Assembly: GCA_031258305.1 (NCBI GenBank)
Contig: JAIRNA010000015.1
Coordinates: 1-35,399 of the forward strand
Length of the DNA: 35,399 bases
Source: Treponema sp.
GTDB taxonomy: Bacteria > Spirochaetota > Spirochaetia > Treponematales > Breznakiellaceae
Reading direction: 5' to 3'
The notes under the pieces were generated by a model, which saw only the letters and a program-made list of their open reading frames with translations, did not search any database and was not told the DNA's origin. Both the position numbers and the translations under genes were made by a program. Shown here piece by piece: positions 1 to 7,197 of the stretch. Within the stretch, counting starts at the first letter, position 1, and the number at the start of each line of letters is the position of its first letter.

Positions 1-46
1 AGATAGTCAGGAGTGACTGGAGTTCAGACGTGTGCTCTTCCGATCT
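1..46. other. Illumina index adapter left on contig end
   Basis: Positions 13-46 read GTGACTGGAGTTCAGACGTG and continue to CTCTTCCGATCT, the standard Illumina read-2/index adapter. Positions 1-4 (AGAT) match the end of the P7 primer, and 5-12 (AGTCAGGA) sit where an 8-base index would be. This is library DNA, not genome. It means the contig broke inside the repeat array that follows. Confidence 0.97.
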
Positions 47-48
47 CC

Positions 49-248
49 CGCATGTAGGGTCAATAATCCCCCGCATGTAGGGTCAATAAGCCCCCGCATG
101 TAGGGTCAATAAGCCCCCGCACGTAGGGTCAATAAGCCCCCGCATGTGGGGTCAATAAGCCCCCGCATGTAGGGTCAATAAGCCCCCGCACGTGGGGTCA
201 ATAAGCCCCCGCATGTAGGGTCAATAAGCCCCCGCACGTGGGGGCTTT
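49..248. repeat. 23-bp tandem repeat, about 9 copies
   Basis: The core CGCATGTAGGGTCAATAAGC recurs every 23 bp, starting at 49, 72, 95, 118, 141, 164, 187, 210 and 233. Copies vary mainly at CATG/CACG and TAGGG/TGGGG. Read on the minus strand each unit carries GGGGGCTTATTGACC, the 3' half of the terminator hairpin at 228-247, so the array looks like amplification of a terminator end. The left side is cut by adapter sequence, so the true copy number is unknown. The units carry no unrelated spacers, so this is not a CRISPR array. Confidence 0.95.
228..247 (-). terminator. terminator hairpin after the TPR lipoprotein gene
   Basis: On the minus strand GCCCCC-ACGTGC-GGGGGC forms a 6-bp GC stem followed by TTATT, just 3' of the stop codon at 250-252. 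On the plus strand the same stem is followed by TTT, so it could work in both directions. Confidence 0.6.
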
Positions 249-249
249 C

Positions 250-1989
250 CTACAATTGTCCCGCGTAGTCTTTTTCGTATTGTTTAAGGGTGGAGTTGTT
301 GGGCGAGACTGCGAGCGCCTGCTTCAAATAGTAGACCGCGCGGCGGTCGTCTTTTTGCCTGCGGTAAAAATCAAACATGGCGATGAGCGCGTTTAAATTG
401 CGAGGATCTTCAAAAAGACAGGAGCGGAGGTCGCTCAATCTCGCTTCATCACCGGATCTTGTTCTGCTTCTCAAATAATAGTAACGCGCTTTGGAGACGC
501 CTCCTGCTGCGGACGACAGCCTGTTGCCAATAAGTCTTGACGCTTCATCCGCACGTCCCGTGTCCAATAGCGCGGAAATATAGGCAACGCAAGCTTCTTC
601 ATTTTCTGGTTCTGCCTGATAGAGTTCTCGCGCATAAGAGAGCGCTGCCGCATTGTTACCTATACCATGTTCGATCGTGTAGGCGTTCAATAAATCTCTC
701 GGAGAACGCCTTTCTTCCAGTAATTTCCCCACATAGAAACGGGCATTGGTCCATGCGGCCCGCTTAATGGCGTCAGTGAGCGCCAATTCTGTAACTGCTA
801 TGGATGGGGATTCGACATTCAGGAGTCGTTCAAGGATGGCGCGTCCTTCTTCTTGTTCCGCGGTCCGCGGCGAATCCATGAGGAGATTTGCCATATATAC
901 GGCTATTGTCTCATCAACCGAAGATGAAGCTAAAAGTGCGCGCAAGTAGTTTAAAGCCGCATCTCTATTCCGATACCCTTCCGACTGGATGCGGGCGCGC
1001 AGAAACAGGTATTCCGGGTTATTTGGGTTTATAGACGCGTAAAGATCCAGAGGCGCTTGAGCTTGAGGGAAAAGCCCCTGTTCTACAAATACACGGGCGC
1101 GCATAAGGAGAAATTCGCCGTCCCGTCCGTTCTGCTGCAAAATCTCAACAATGGCGTTTTCCGTACGCGACCAATCTTTCATCGCAAAATAGACATGGGC
1201 GCGCTGTTTCTTTATGTCCATACTTTCAGGATAAAGCACGAGTAAATCGGAAAGCGCCTTAACAGCGTCCTGGTAAAGCCCACGCTCCGTCATAATACGC
1301 GCCGAGCCTTGAACCGCTGGATAACATTCCGGAGAAATCGACAGGGCTTTCTCGTATTCGTTCAGAGCTGCTAAAAGATTACCATTTTTCTCATAAACAA
1401 AGCCAAAAAAATACGACGCGAGTGGACTGGACGGGTTCAAAGAGATGGCTTTCTGTAAGTCAGGTACGGCCGCAGTCATTCTGTCTCTGTCAGAATCGTT
1501 CAACAAAGCCAGAAAAGGGAGAATATATACCAGAAAATCATCGCTTGAAGAAGGGGGCGGCGTGTAAATATTGCGGTCGATGTCGCCGAGTATCTTCGTG
1601 TAGACAGAATAAACGCCTGTTTTAGGTAGATCAGTCGGTAGGAAAGAAGCTTTCACGTCAGGATAAATGACTTTGAGGAGGCGGACGCTCACCGCATTCA
1701 TACTCCTGCCGAATTCACCGCTCGATAATTCTCGACTACGAATTAGGTCGAGCGCCTTGAGGAGGGATGAAGGAGTCGCCTTCCACACCAGGGTGCGGAT
1801 TTCTTCGGCCATGCTGGGCGATTTGACCGCATCGGGCTTTGTCTCTTCGGGAATAGCCGGGTCCTGGGCCGCCGTATGCGTCTCTTTCGGTTCCACAATC
1901 GGACTGGGTTGAGGGGAATATTGAACCGTGGGCTTTCCTGTGCATGAGGCAGATGTTGCTAAAATAAGAAACCATACGGTGGCTCTCAC
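250..1989 (-). CDS. TPR-repeat lipoprotein
   Basis: A 579-residue protein with a short hydrophobic signal (about residues 4-15) ending at Cys16 in a relaxed spirochaete-type lipobox (TSASC), so it is probably a membrane-anchored lipoprotein. A Pro/Glu/Lys-rich linker follows (about 17-60). From about residue 160 to the end there are helical tetratricopeptide repeats, for example around PLASYFFGFVYEKNGN and AALNEYEKALSISPEC, which usually serve as protein-interaction scaffolds. The start is GTG at 1987-1989, overlapping the TGA of the upstream gene in the pattern GTGA, with GAGG about 10 nt upstream; the pair is therefore probably translationally coupled. The partner and exact role are not recognisable. 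The gene ends at a GC-rich hairpin beside a tandem array. Confidence 0.88.
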   Translation of the reverse strand: MRATVWFLILATSASCTGKPTVQYSPQPSPIVEPKETHTAAQDPAIPEETKPDAVKSPSMAEEIRTLVWKATPSSLLKALDLIRSRELSSGEFGRSMNAVSVRLLKVIYPDVKASFLPTDLPKTGVYSVYTKILGDIDRNIYTPPPSSSDDFLVYILPFLALLNDSDRDRMTAAVPDLQKAISLNPSSPLASYFFGFVYEKNGNLLAALNEYEKALSISPECYPAVQGSARIMTERGLYQDAVKALSDLLVLYPESMDIKKQRAHVYFAMKDWSRTENAIVEILQQNGRDGEFLLMRARVFVEQGLFPQAQAPLDLYASINPNNPEYLFLRARIQSEGYRNRDAALNYLRALLASSSVDETIAVYMANLLMDSPRTAEQEEGRAILERLLNVESPSIAVTELALTDAIKRAAWTNARFYVGKLLEERRSPRDLLNAYTIEHGIGNNAAALSYARELYQAEPENEEACVAYISALLDTGRADEASRLIGNRLSSAAGGVSKARYYYLRSRTRSGDEARLSDLRSCLFEDPRNLNALIAMFDFYRRQKDDRRAVYYLKQALAVSPNNSTLKQYEKDYAGQL

Positions 1990-2543
1990 GTTTTATTTTC
2001 CTCACTCTTTCTTTCTACTTTTTTACTACTTAAAGCGAGCAGAACGAGTACTATGCCCATCAGAACAAAAAACACGGGCCACCAGTCAAGAACAAACCGT
2101 CTGAAATTAAACGAGACGATTCTAAACGAGAATATCAATAGAACACCGCCTAGAATGATAAAAGCCACGGCCGGAACCATAAACACAGGACGGAGCCGTC
2201 CGTATTTACGCCAGCCCGCAGGCGCGAGCGCCAATCCTGAAAAGACCGCGATAAGAGGCCAGGTCTTTCGAATAGAAAATGGGAATATGTGCAGAGCGGA
2301 CAAGAATAGAAATAGTCCTGTCATTATGAAGAAGCAGGCCAAAAAAAGGTAGACCGCGCGTTTGTTGAGAGACAGGGCGAAAAACGCGGTGCCTGCCCCG
2401 ACTATGCCGAACAGAAACGACAAAAAAAGCTGCTTCTGCGAAATGTCAGTAAGGCTTCCCAACAGAAATGCAATACCTATCAGTATGAGAAACAGACCGG
2501 CTATAAATATAAAACGAGCGATGAGGGGACGAGTAAATCCCAT
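1986..2543 (-). CDS. small multi-pass membrane protein, unknown function
   Basis: A 185-residue, very hydrophobic protein with about six predicted membrane segments, in the regions of FIFIAGLFLILIGIAFLLG, LFLSFLFGIVGAGTAFFALS, VYLFLACFFIMTGLFLFLS, TWPLIAVFSGLALAPAG, VFMVPAVAFIILGGVLLIF and WWPVFFVLMGIVLVLLA. The layout resembles small LiaF/DUF5668-like membrane proteins, but no diagnostic motif was found. It is first in a two-gene operon with the TPR lipoprotein and overlaps it by 3 nt. The ATG at 2543 has no Shine-Dalgarno sequence; a consensus-like promoter ends 9 nt upstream, so the mRNA has almost no leader. A role in envelope maintenance is only a guess from context. Confidence 0.8.
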   Translation of the reverse strand: MGFTRPLIARFIFIAGLFLILIGIAFLLGSLTDISQKQLFLSFLFGIVGAGTAFFALSLNKRAVYLFLACFFIMTGLFLFLSALHIFPFSIRKTWPLIAVFSGLALAPAGWRKYGRLRPVFMVPAVAFIILGGVLLIFSFRIVSFNFRRFVLDWWPVFFVLMGIVLVLLALSSKKVERKSEENKT

Positions 2544-2552
2544 AATAATATT

Positions 2553-2581
2553 AGTATATCACCAAAAAATTTTGTTTTCAA
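2553..2581 (-). promoter_or_regulatory. sigma-70 promoter of the membrane protein operon
   Basis: TTGAAA (2576-2581) and TATACT (2553-2558) are separated by 17 bp. The ATG follows 9 nt after the -10 box, leaving a leader of only about 3 nt. Confidence 0.7.
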
Positions 2582-2613
2582 GGGTCAAAATAAGAATTAT
2601 AAGGCGGTCGCTC

Positions 2614-2642
2614 TTGACAATTTTTACCATCCATAATAATAT
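2614..2642 (+). promoter_or_regulatory. sigma-70 promoter upstream of the methyltransferase
   Basis: TTGACA (2614-2619), a 17-bp spacer and TAATAT (2637-2642). Transcription should begin near 2649, so the C12 tract at 2691 lies inside a leader of about 210 nt before the methyltransferase start. It is divergent from the promoter at 2553-2581. Apart from these promoters, the leader ORF and the C tract, nothing else is recognised between 2544 and 2860. Confidence 0.7.
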
Positions 2643-2651
2643 GAAAACCTT

Positions 2652-2741
2652 ATGATAAAAATCAATCTAGCATTATGTTTCAAATTCTCACCCCCCCCCC
2701 CCGCTATTTATGTACTAAGGGAAATACACAAGGCAAAGTAA
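2652..2741 (+). CDS. possible leader ORF containing a C12 tract
   Basis: The ATG lies 9 nt after the -10 box and opens a 29-codon ORF (MIKINLALCFKF, then S-PPPP, then AIYVLREIHKAK) that has no Shine-Dalgarno site. The four Pro codons are the C12 tract at 2691-2702. One extra C would move the ORF into the frame of the methyltransferase, which stays open from 2675. Its similarity in layout to the leader ORF at 11201 is the main reason to list it. No expression evidence is possible from sequence alone. Confidence 0.3.
   Translation: MIKINLALCFKFSPPPPAIYVLREIHKAK
2691..2702 (+). repeat. poly(C) tract, 12 C
   Basis: Twelve consecutive C on the coding strand, downstream of the promoter at 2614-2642 and upstream of the methyltransferase. 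Tracts of this length are prone to slippage, and in treponemes poly(G) tracts upstream of genes are known to affect expression. Confidence 0.95.
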
Positions 2742-2860
2742 CGGCAATCCGTTCTACGTTTACAGAAACTTATTCCGTATTTATGTTTATTTGTCTCTCA
2801 ATAGGAATAATCCCGCGTGGATTATCCTTATTAAATTATAGAGAAAGAGGAGAAAAATTT

Positions 2861-3754
2861 ATGGGATGCAAACTTTGTGGAAGCGTAAATGTATCTGTAG
2901 AATATCGAGGCAAACTGCGCGTCCATCTCAACCCAGACTCAATGACTGACGACGATGTCAACGTGTACCGTTGCGATGACTGCGGTGTTATATGGCACGA
3001 ATATAAAATGCCGAAGGATTATTACACTTCGGCAACATACAGAACATTGATAGAGGGTCAGAACGATGTCGAAACGCACTACAGGCGTTTCGATTATCAG
3101 ACTTTGGAAAAGTTAATATGGACAGGAACGGATATTTATCGTCACAAAACAGTTGCGGACATTGGCGCGGGCGGTGGATGTTTTATTGATTTTCTGATAG
3201 GCGTTGCCGGCAAAACAATCGCTATAGAGCCGAATGAAGTCTTCCGTAAAGCTATGTCGCAAAATGGTCATACAGTTTACGACTACGTTTCGTCCGCTTT
3301 ACAAAGAGATGGGCATAGTTTGCGTGGGAGCATAGACATTTTGACTTCATTCGATGTAATTGAACATATTGAGGATCCGAAACAATGGTTACGTGAACTT
3401 TATGAACTTCTGAAACCCGGCGGTATGATTATTTGCGGTACACCAACGGACTACCCTGTTTTGCGGAAGTTCAGAAACAACTTATTTGATAAGGTTATTT
3501 TCCAGATTTCGCATCCATGGATATTCTCCAAGCAAGCATTGCAGAATGTTTTTTCGGAAGCCGGGTTTCGCAAAATACAAGTCGAACAAAAAATGCACTA
3601 TGGAATCGGCAACTTTGTCAACTGGCTGACGAATGGTACCGCAAAAGGTGATATCCGCTTTGACGAATTTTCAGATACGCTAAATGTGGTCTGGAAAAGT
3701 GAAATGGTAAGTAGAGGTTTAGGCGAATATTTATTAGTAAAGGCGGTAAAATGA
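2861..3754 (+). CDS. zinc-ribbon class I SAM-dependent methyltransferase
   Basis: A 297-residue protein. The N-terminus has two Cys pairs (C3KLC6 and CDDC near residues 45-48) forming a probable zinc ribbon. The Rossmann methyltransferase core follows: motif I VADIGAGGGCFIDFL (about 99-113), an acidic residue after the second strand (AIEPNE), motif IV DILTSFDVIEHIEDP, and the post-motif LLKPGGMIICGTP. This layout is typical of methyltransferase 11/23-type enzymes acting on sugars, lipids or small metabolites; the substrate cannot be told. The start at 2861 was chosen because AGAGGAG lies 8 nt upstream and the protein begins with the Cys pair. The frame is open further upstream to ATG 2675 through the C12 tract, giving a possible 62-residue extension. 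It appears to be monocistronic and ends before a terminator hairpin. Confidence 0.88.
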   Translation: MGCKLCGSVNVSVEYRGKLRVHLNPDSMTDDDVNVYRCDDCGVIWHEYKMPKDYYTSATYRTLIEGQNDVETHYRRFDYQTLEKLIWTGTDIYRHKTVADIGAGGGCFIDFLIGVAGKTIAIEPNEVFRKAMSQNGHTVYDYVSSALQRDGHSLRGSIDILTSFDVIEHIEDPKQWLRELYELLKPGGMIICGTPTDYPVLRKFRNNLFDKVIFQISHPWIFSKQALQNVFSEAGFRKIQVEQKMHYGIGNFVNWLTNGTAKGDIRFDEFSDTLNVVWKSEMVSRGLGEYLLVKAVK

Positions 3755-3802
3755 CCCCCGCCATTCCTTGAATTATGCAAACTCTCAATAGCAAACATAA
3801 GA

Positions 3803-3826
3803 CTTAACGATATGTTAAGATTTTTG
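3803..3826 (+). terminator. rho-independent terminator after the methyltransferase
   Basis: CTTAAC-GATAT-GTTAAG forms a 6-bp stem followed by ATTTTTG. It lies 48 nt after the methyltransferase stop and before the cca promoter. Confidence 0.65.
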
Positions 3827-3849
3827 TATATTGGGAAATACGGTTACTC

Positions 3850-3878
3850 TTGACAAAGCCCGTAAATTCCCATACGCT
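3850..3878 (+). promoter_or_regulatory. sigma-70 promoter of cca
   Basis: TTGACA (3850-3855), a 17-bp spacer and TACGCT (3873-3878). The in-frame ATG at 3889 is 10 nt after the -10 box, so the leader would be about 3 nt. The first bases of the -35 box are also the in-frame TTG that could be mistaken for the start codon. Confidence 0.55.
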
Positions 3879-3888
3879 TGAATGGAGA

Positions 3889-5262
3889 ATGGAAAGAATA
3901 CTGAAAGAAATAGCCGCTGTATTCACGGCAAACGGGAAAAAAGTCTTTCTCGTGGGCGGCGGTGTGAGAGATACGGTTCGTGGGGAAAATCCCAAAGACT
4001 TCGATCTCGCCACAGACGCGGAACCGGATGAAGTGTGCGCTATGTTTCGCAAACAGAAGTATGCTGTCATACCCACCGGCATAAAACATGGTACTGTTAC
4101 CGTGTTTTTTAAGAATATTGCATTTGAGACCACCACATTTCGCGCCGAATCGGACTATGTTGACGGGAGGCATCCGCAAAATGTTTCCTTCAGTAAAAGC
4201 ATTGAAGAGGACTTGAGTCGGCGGGACTTCACGATGAATGCTATCGCGGTCGATCTGCCCTCCGGACGCCTACTTGACCCTTTCGGCGGAATTGCGGACA
4301 TAAAAAAGCGGCTTATTCGGTGCGTGGGTAATCCGCTTGACCGATTCGGCGAGGACGGACTTCGCCCCCTGCGCGCTTGCCGTTTTGCAGCGCAACTCGG
4401 CTTCTCCGCTGACGAGGCGCTATTGGCCGCGATCCCACAGACTTTGCAAACCGCGGCCAAAGTGTCAATAGAGCGAGTGCGGGATGAATTCACCAAAATT
4501 CTGCTTTCGCAAAAGCCGTCCGTCGGACTGTTGCTTATGGAAAAAACCGGACTCTTGCAACTGTTTGTGTCGGAACTTGCCGACTGCCGCGGTGTAGAAC
4601 AAAAAGGTTTCCACCGTTTTGATGTGCTTGACCACTCGTTGTTGGCTTGTGACTGTACTTCTACTGAAAACTGTTGCCTTGAGGTGAGGCTTGCCGCTCT
4701 TTTTCACGACATCGGCAAGCCGTCAACTCGCCGACTGGACGAAAGCGGCGTATGGACCTTTTACCGACATGAGCATGAATCCGTCCGCCTCTGCCGTCTT
4801 ATCTTGATGCGCTTCCGGTTCCCCAACACGGTAATTGATACGACTTGCCATCTTGTTGCGGAACATATGTTTTTTTACACGGATAGATGGACAGACGCGG
4901 CTGTGCGGCGTTTTATCATACGAGTCGGAGTTGAAAACCTCACAAACCTGTACTCGCTCCGCAGAGCGGATGCCTTTGCCACAACAGGTCAGCCCTTGCC
5001 CACCGGTTTTTTGTCAGACCTCATCGCGAGGGTTGACATGGAAATTGCCGAAAAACGGGCATTTTCTCTGAAAAACCTTGCTGTTTCCGGTAAAGACCTC
5101 ATCGGTATCGGCATAAAGCCGGGACCCCGTATGGGCGCCATTCTGAAAGAACTGCTCGACAGCGTGGTCAGGGATCCGGAACTCAATACGCGGGAAAAAT
5201 TGCTTGAAGTTGCGGGAAAAATGCAAGGGAATCGGAATAAGATTCGGACACTGGACTTGTGA
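3889..5262 (+). CDS. cca: CCA tRNA nucleotidyltransferase (class II, HD domain)
   Basis: Builds or repairs the 3' CCA end of tRNAs from CTP and ATP without a template; cytosolic. The 457-residue product has the nucleotidyltransferase head VFLVGGGVRD, the metal-binding DFDLATD (Asp-x-Asp), and the RRDFTMNAIAVD motif that helps select nucleotides. It continues through LRACRFAAQLGF and SIERVRDEFTKIL to an HD domain (ALFHDIGKP, then RHEHES), as in many bacterial CCA-adding/poly(A) polymerase family proteins. A poly(A) polymerase role cannot be fully excluded. The start is ATG 3889 rather than TTG 3850, because TTG 3850 sits in a -35 box. There is no clear Shine-Dalgarno site. The tRNA-Leu gene at 26878 does not encode CCA, so such an enzyme is needed. 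The gene is convergent with rnc across a shared hairpin. Confidence 0.93.
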   Translation: MERILKEIAAVFTANGKKVFLVGGGVRDTVRGENPKDFDLATDAEPDEVCAMFRKQKYAVIPTGIKHGTVTVFFKNIAFETTTFRAESDYVDGRHPQNVSFSKSIEEDLSRRDFTMNAIAVDLPSGRLLDPFGGIADIKKRLIRCVGNPLDRFGEDGLRPLRACRFAAQLGFSADEALLAAIPQTLQTAAKVSIERVRDEFTKILLSQKPSVGLLLMEKTGLLQLFVSELADCRGVEQKGFHRFDVLDHSLLACDCTSTENCCLEVRLAALFHDIGKPSTRRLDESGVWTFYRHEHESVRLCRLILMRFRFPNTVIDTTCHLVAEHMFFYTDRWTDAAVRRFIIRVGVENLTNLYSLRRADAFATTGQPLPTGFLSDLIARVDMEIAEKRAFSLKNLAVSGKDLIGIGIKPGPRMGAILKELLDSVVRDPELNTREKLLEVAGKMQGNRNKIRTLDL

Positions 5263-5281
5263 GAGAACCCGGTTCTCTCAC
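5259..5281. terminator. bidirectional hairpin between cca and rnc
   Basis: GTGAGAGAAC-CCG-GTTCTCTCAC is a near-perfect inverted repeat that begins in the cca stop codon and is followed by GCATTTTT on the plus strand. It lies between convergent genes. The T run is about 8 nt away from the stem, so efficiency is uncertain. Confidence 0.55.
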
Positions 5282-5309
5282 AGCCTTGCATTTTTGCCTT
5301 ATGATTAAG

Positions 5310-6077
5310 TTATGATAGTGCGGACAGCGCCATTTTTGCGGCTTCCTGTTCCGCGGCTTTCTTGTTTTTGCCTACCGCGGGACCAAAGGATTCTCCGTTC
5401 ACCGTTACTTCCACGAAGAAGTAACGCTCGTGTTCGGGTCCGGAATATTTTATGAGATGGTAGATGGGGTAGGTCTTGAAACGGTGCTGGCAGATTTCTT
5501 GAAGGCTGCTCTTGTAATCCCTGCTGTTACTCATCACGCGGACTATCTCTTTCTCCATAAAATCGGACACGAACTTGAATACGGATTTATAACCGGAATC
5601 AAGGTAAAGCGCCGCAATGAGGGCTTCTAGAGCATCCGCGAGAATGGCGTTTTTCTTTCTGCCGCCGGTTTGCTCTTCACCTTTGCCCATAAGGAGAACG
5701 CCGTCGATTTGCATCTCCCGCGCCTTGTCTGCAAGAGTCTCTTCGGAGACCGCCGTTGCTTTGATTTTCGTCATCTGCCCTTCGTTTCTGTCCGCGAGAT
5801 TTTTGTAGAGGAGAGTCGCCGTTACGACGTCGAGAACCGCATCGCCCAGAAACTCAAGCCTTTCGTTGTTGACAGAGGTCCCGCGTTCATGAGCGAACGA
5901 TTTATGAATTAAGGCCGTATTGAGTACATTAATGTTCTTGAATTTAACACCTAAATTCTTCTGAAATGAAAGCAACACCTTCTCTCTTTCGGAATCGAGA
6001 GGATAGATACTTGTTGAAATAGACCCGCTTTCACAAAACGTGTTTTCGTAAGGCGGGTCGTGTTTTTTATTTCGCAA
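5310..6077 (-). CDS. rnc: ribonuclease III
   Basis: Double-strand-specific endoribonuclease for rRNA, mRNA and sRNA processing. The 255-residue product has the RNase III signature NERLEFLGDAVLD with catalytic acidic residues, the second catalytic segment LADALEALIAALYLDSGY, and a C-terminal double-stranded-RNA-binding domain (about 185-255) ending in GKNKKAAEQEAAKMALSAL. The indicated start is a TTG 7 nt after acpP with only a weak GCGGA site. This adds about 33 residues before the usual beginning of the family. A GTG at 5976-5978 would give a more typical N-terminus (LLSFQKNLGVKF). The extra segment encodes a strong hairpin (6022-6059), so it may really be a regulatory intercistronic region. 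It is last in rpmF-acpP-rnc. Confidence 0.94.
   Translation of the reverse strand: MRNKKHDPPYENTFCESGSISTSIYPLDSEREKVLLSFQKNLGVKFKNINVLNTALIHKSFAHERGTSVNNERLEFLGDAVLDVVTATLLYKNLADRNEGQMTKIKATAVSEETLADKAREMQIDGVLLMGKGEEQTGGRKKNAILADALEALIAALYLDSGYKSVFKFVSDFMEKEIVRVMSNSRDYKSSLQEICQHRFKTYPIYHLIKYSGPEHERYFFVEVTVNGESFGPAVGKNKKAAEQEAAKMALSALS
6022..6059 (-). promoter_or_regulatory. long hairpin at the 5' end of rnc
   Basis: In the mRNA GACCCGC (6059-6053) pairs with GCGGGTC (6028-6022). Inside, TTAC and AAAA segments pair with GTGAA and TTTT, giving roughly 14-15 bp with small bulges and a 4-nt loop. In Escherichia coli, RNase III cleaves a hairpin in its own leader to limit its expression; this stem is in the right place for a similar control. 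That role is inference. Confidence 0.4.
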
Positions 6078-6084
6078 ATTCCGC

Positions 6085-6321
6085 TTATTCTGTCTGGGAT
6101 TTTATGAATTCGTAAGCATCCCGGACGGTCTCAAACTCATTGGCCTTTTCGTCAGGGATTGATATGCCCATTTCTTCTTCTATGGCATACACCAGCTCAT
6201 ACGTATCAAGGCTATCCGCCCCAAGATCCTGCCGAAAAGAAGCATCTAACGTGATTTTCTCTTCATCTACATCAAGCTTCTCCGCTATGAGTTTTTTTAT
6301 TTTCTCAAATAAATCGTCCAT
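6085..6321 (-). CDS. acpP: acyl carrier protein
   Basis: Carries growing acyl chains on a phosphopantetheine arm for fatty acid and lipid synthesis. The 78-residue acidic helical protein has the modification motif GADSLDTYELV, in which the Ser accepts phosphopantetheine, and the normal family length. The start is the ATG at 6319-6321, preceded by a very good AAGGAGG; the open frame extends 8 codons further but without such a site. It lies between rpmF (10 nt upstream) and rnc (7 nt downstream), which points to one transcript from the promoter at 6551-6579. Confidence 0.97.
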   Translation of the reverse strand: MDDLFEKIKKLIAEKLDVDEEKITLDASFRQDLGADSLDTYELVYAIEEEMGISIPDEKANEFETVRDAYEFIKSQTE

Positions 6322-6331
6322 ATTACCCTCC

Positions 6332-6520
6332 TTATATCTTTGCATCTGGAATGATTACCTGTTTGCCGTGATAGAAACCGCATTTCGGGCACACACGATG
6401 CAATAAAACAAGATTACCACACGAGCTGCACTCAACCATGTTTGGCGCCGTGAGCTTCATATTGATGGATTGCCGCCTCCGGGTTCTCGCCTTTGATGTC
6501 TTATATCTAGGAACCGCCAT
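6332..6520 (-). CDS. rpmF: 50S ribosomal protein L32
   Basis: Structural protein of the large ribosomal subunit. The 62-residue basic product starts MAVPRYKTSKARTRRRQ, the standard L32 N-terminus, and carries a zinc-binding four-Cys set (CSSC and CPKC), so it is the zinc-containing form. The ATG at 6518-6520 has AGAGAGG 6 nt upstream; an in-frame TTG two codons earlier is rejected. It is first in rpmF-acpP-rnc and has its own strong promoter. Confidence 0.97.
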   Translation of the reverse strand: MAVPRYKTSKARTRRRQSINMKLTAPNMVECSSCGNLVLLHRVCPKCGFYHGKQVIIPDAKI

Positions 6521-6550
6521 GTTCAACCTCTCTTGACTAGAATTTTTAGA

Positions 6551-6579
6551 AGTATAGCGAAACTAGCCATTTGTGTCAA
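6551..6579 (-). promoter_or_regulatory. sigma-70 promoter of rpmF-acpP-rnc
   Basis: TTGACA (6574-6579), a 17-bp spacer and TATACT (6551-6556), followed by a leader of about 24 nt that contains the rpmF ribosome binding site. It is one of the best matches to consensus in the window. Confidence 0.85.
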
Positions 6580-6657
6580 GCTCTCTATCGTGTTTTCTTG
6601 AGCCTTTTTAACGAACTTCTCCCGCTTGAGCCGATTCATATAACCGTCGACTATCGA

Positions 6658-7197
6658 TTACAGAAGCACTTTTTTCGCGACTTGATGCGCCGCTTCCATT
6701 CCTTTTAGGTAAGAGATGACGGCAAGCGTCCATGCCGCCGCGGTGCCGGCCGCACGGCTGGTGATGATGTTGCCGTCAACAACGACGTCTTCTTCTCTCC
6801 AAAAAGCGCCCTTGACCTCTTCCTCCATGCCGGGAAAACAGGTGAACCGCTTACCTTTCAAGAGACCCAACGGCGCGAGAACCACTGCCGGAGATGCACA
6901 AATTGCGGCGACAAGTTTCCCTTCCGCGGCCGTTTTCACTAAGAGATCACAAACCGCCTCTGACTTTGCCAAACTGCCCGCGCCAGGCCCGCCCGGCACC
7001 AGAATCGCATCCCAATCCCCTTCCAGTTCCGCGATGTAGTTGTCCGCCGTAACCGTAAGGTTATGCGAACCTACCGCCCGTCTATCCGGGTTCAAGGCAA
7101 CGGAGCAAACCTCAATGCCCGCTCTTTGTAGGTAGTCGATTGGTGTAACCGCCTCGACTTCCTCAAAACCATCCGTTAATAAAACGATAACTTTCAT
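6658..7197 (-). CDS. DJ-1/PfpI (YajL-like) family protein
   Basis: A 179-residue protein of the ThiJ/DJ-1/PfpI superfamily. It has the acidic residue Glu15 in FEEVEAV, the LVPGGPGAG loop, and the nucleophile-elbow Cys100 in AAICASPAV. Members are reported to act as redox-sensing chaperones or in glyoxal/glycation detoxification; the exact activity cannot be decided here. The length and motifs are those of the YajL/DJ-1 branch rather than the intracellular protease branch. The ATG overlaps the TGA of the upstream transporter gene (ATGA), and its GGAGG site lies in the end of that gene, so the two are coupled. The 137 nt downstream of its stop, up to the rpmF start, hold the rpmF promoter and no clear terminator. 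Confidence 0.9.
   Translation of the reverse strand: MKVIVLLTDGFEEVEAVTPIDYLQRAGIEVCSVALNPDRRAVGSHNLTVTADNYIAELEGDWDAILVPGGPGAGSLAKSEAVCDLLVKTAAEGKLVAAICASPAVVLAPLGLLKGKRFTCFPGMEEEVKGAFWREEDVVVDGNIITSRAAGTAAAWTLAVISYLKGMEAAHQVAKKVLL

Noticed and set aside
2675-2860. Use of ATG 2675 as the methyltransferase start
   Set aside because: The strong AGAGGAG site and the Cys pair at 2861 mark the normal start; the extension is kept only as a phase-variation hypothesis.
3850-3888. TTG 3850 as the cca start codon
   Set aside because: It coincides with a TTGACA -35 box, has no ribosome binding site, and ATG 3889 gives the usual family length before the VGG motif.
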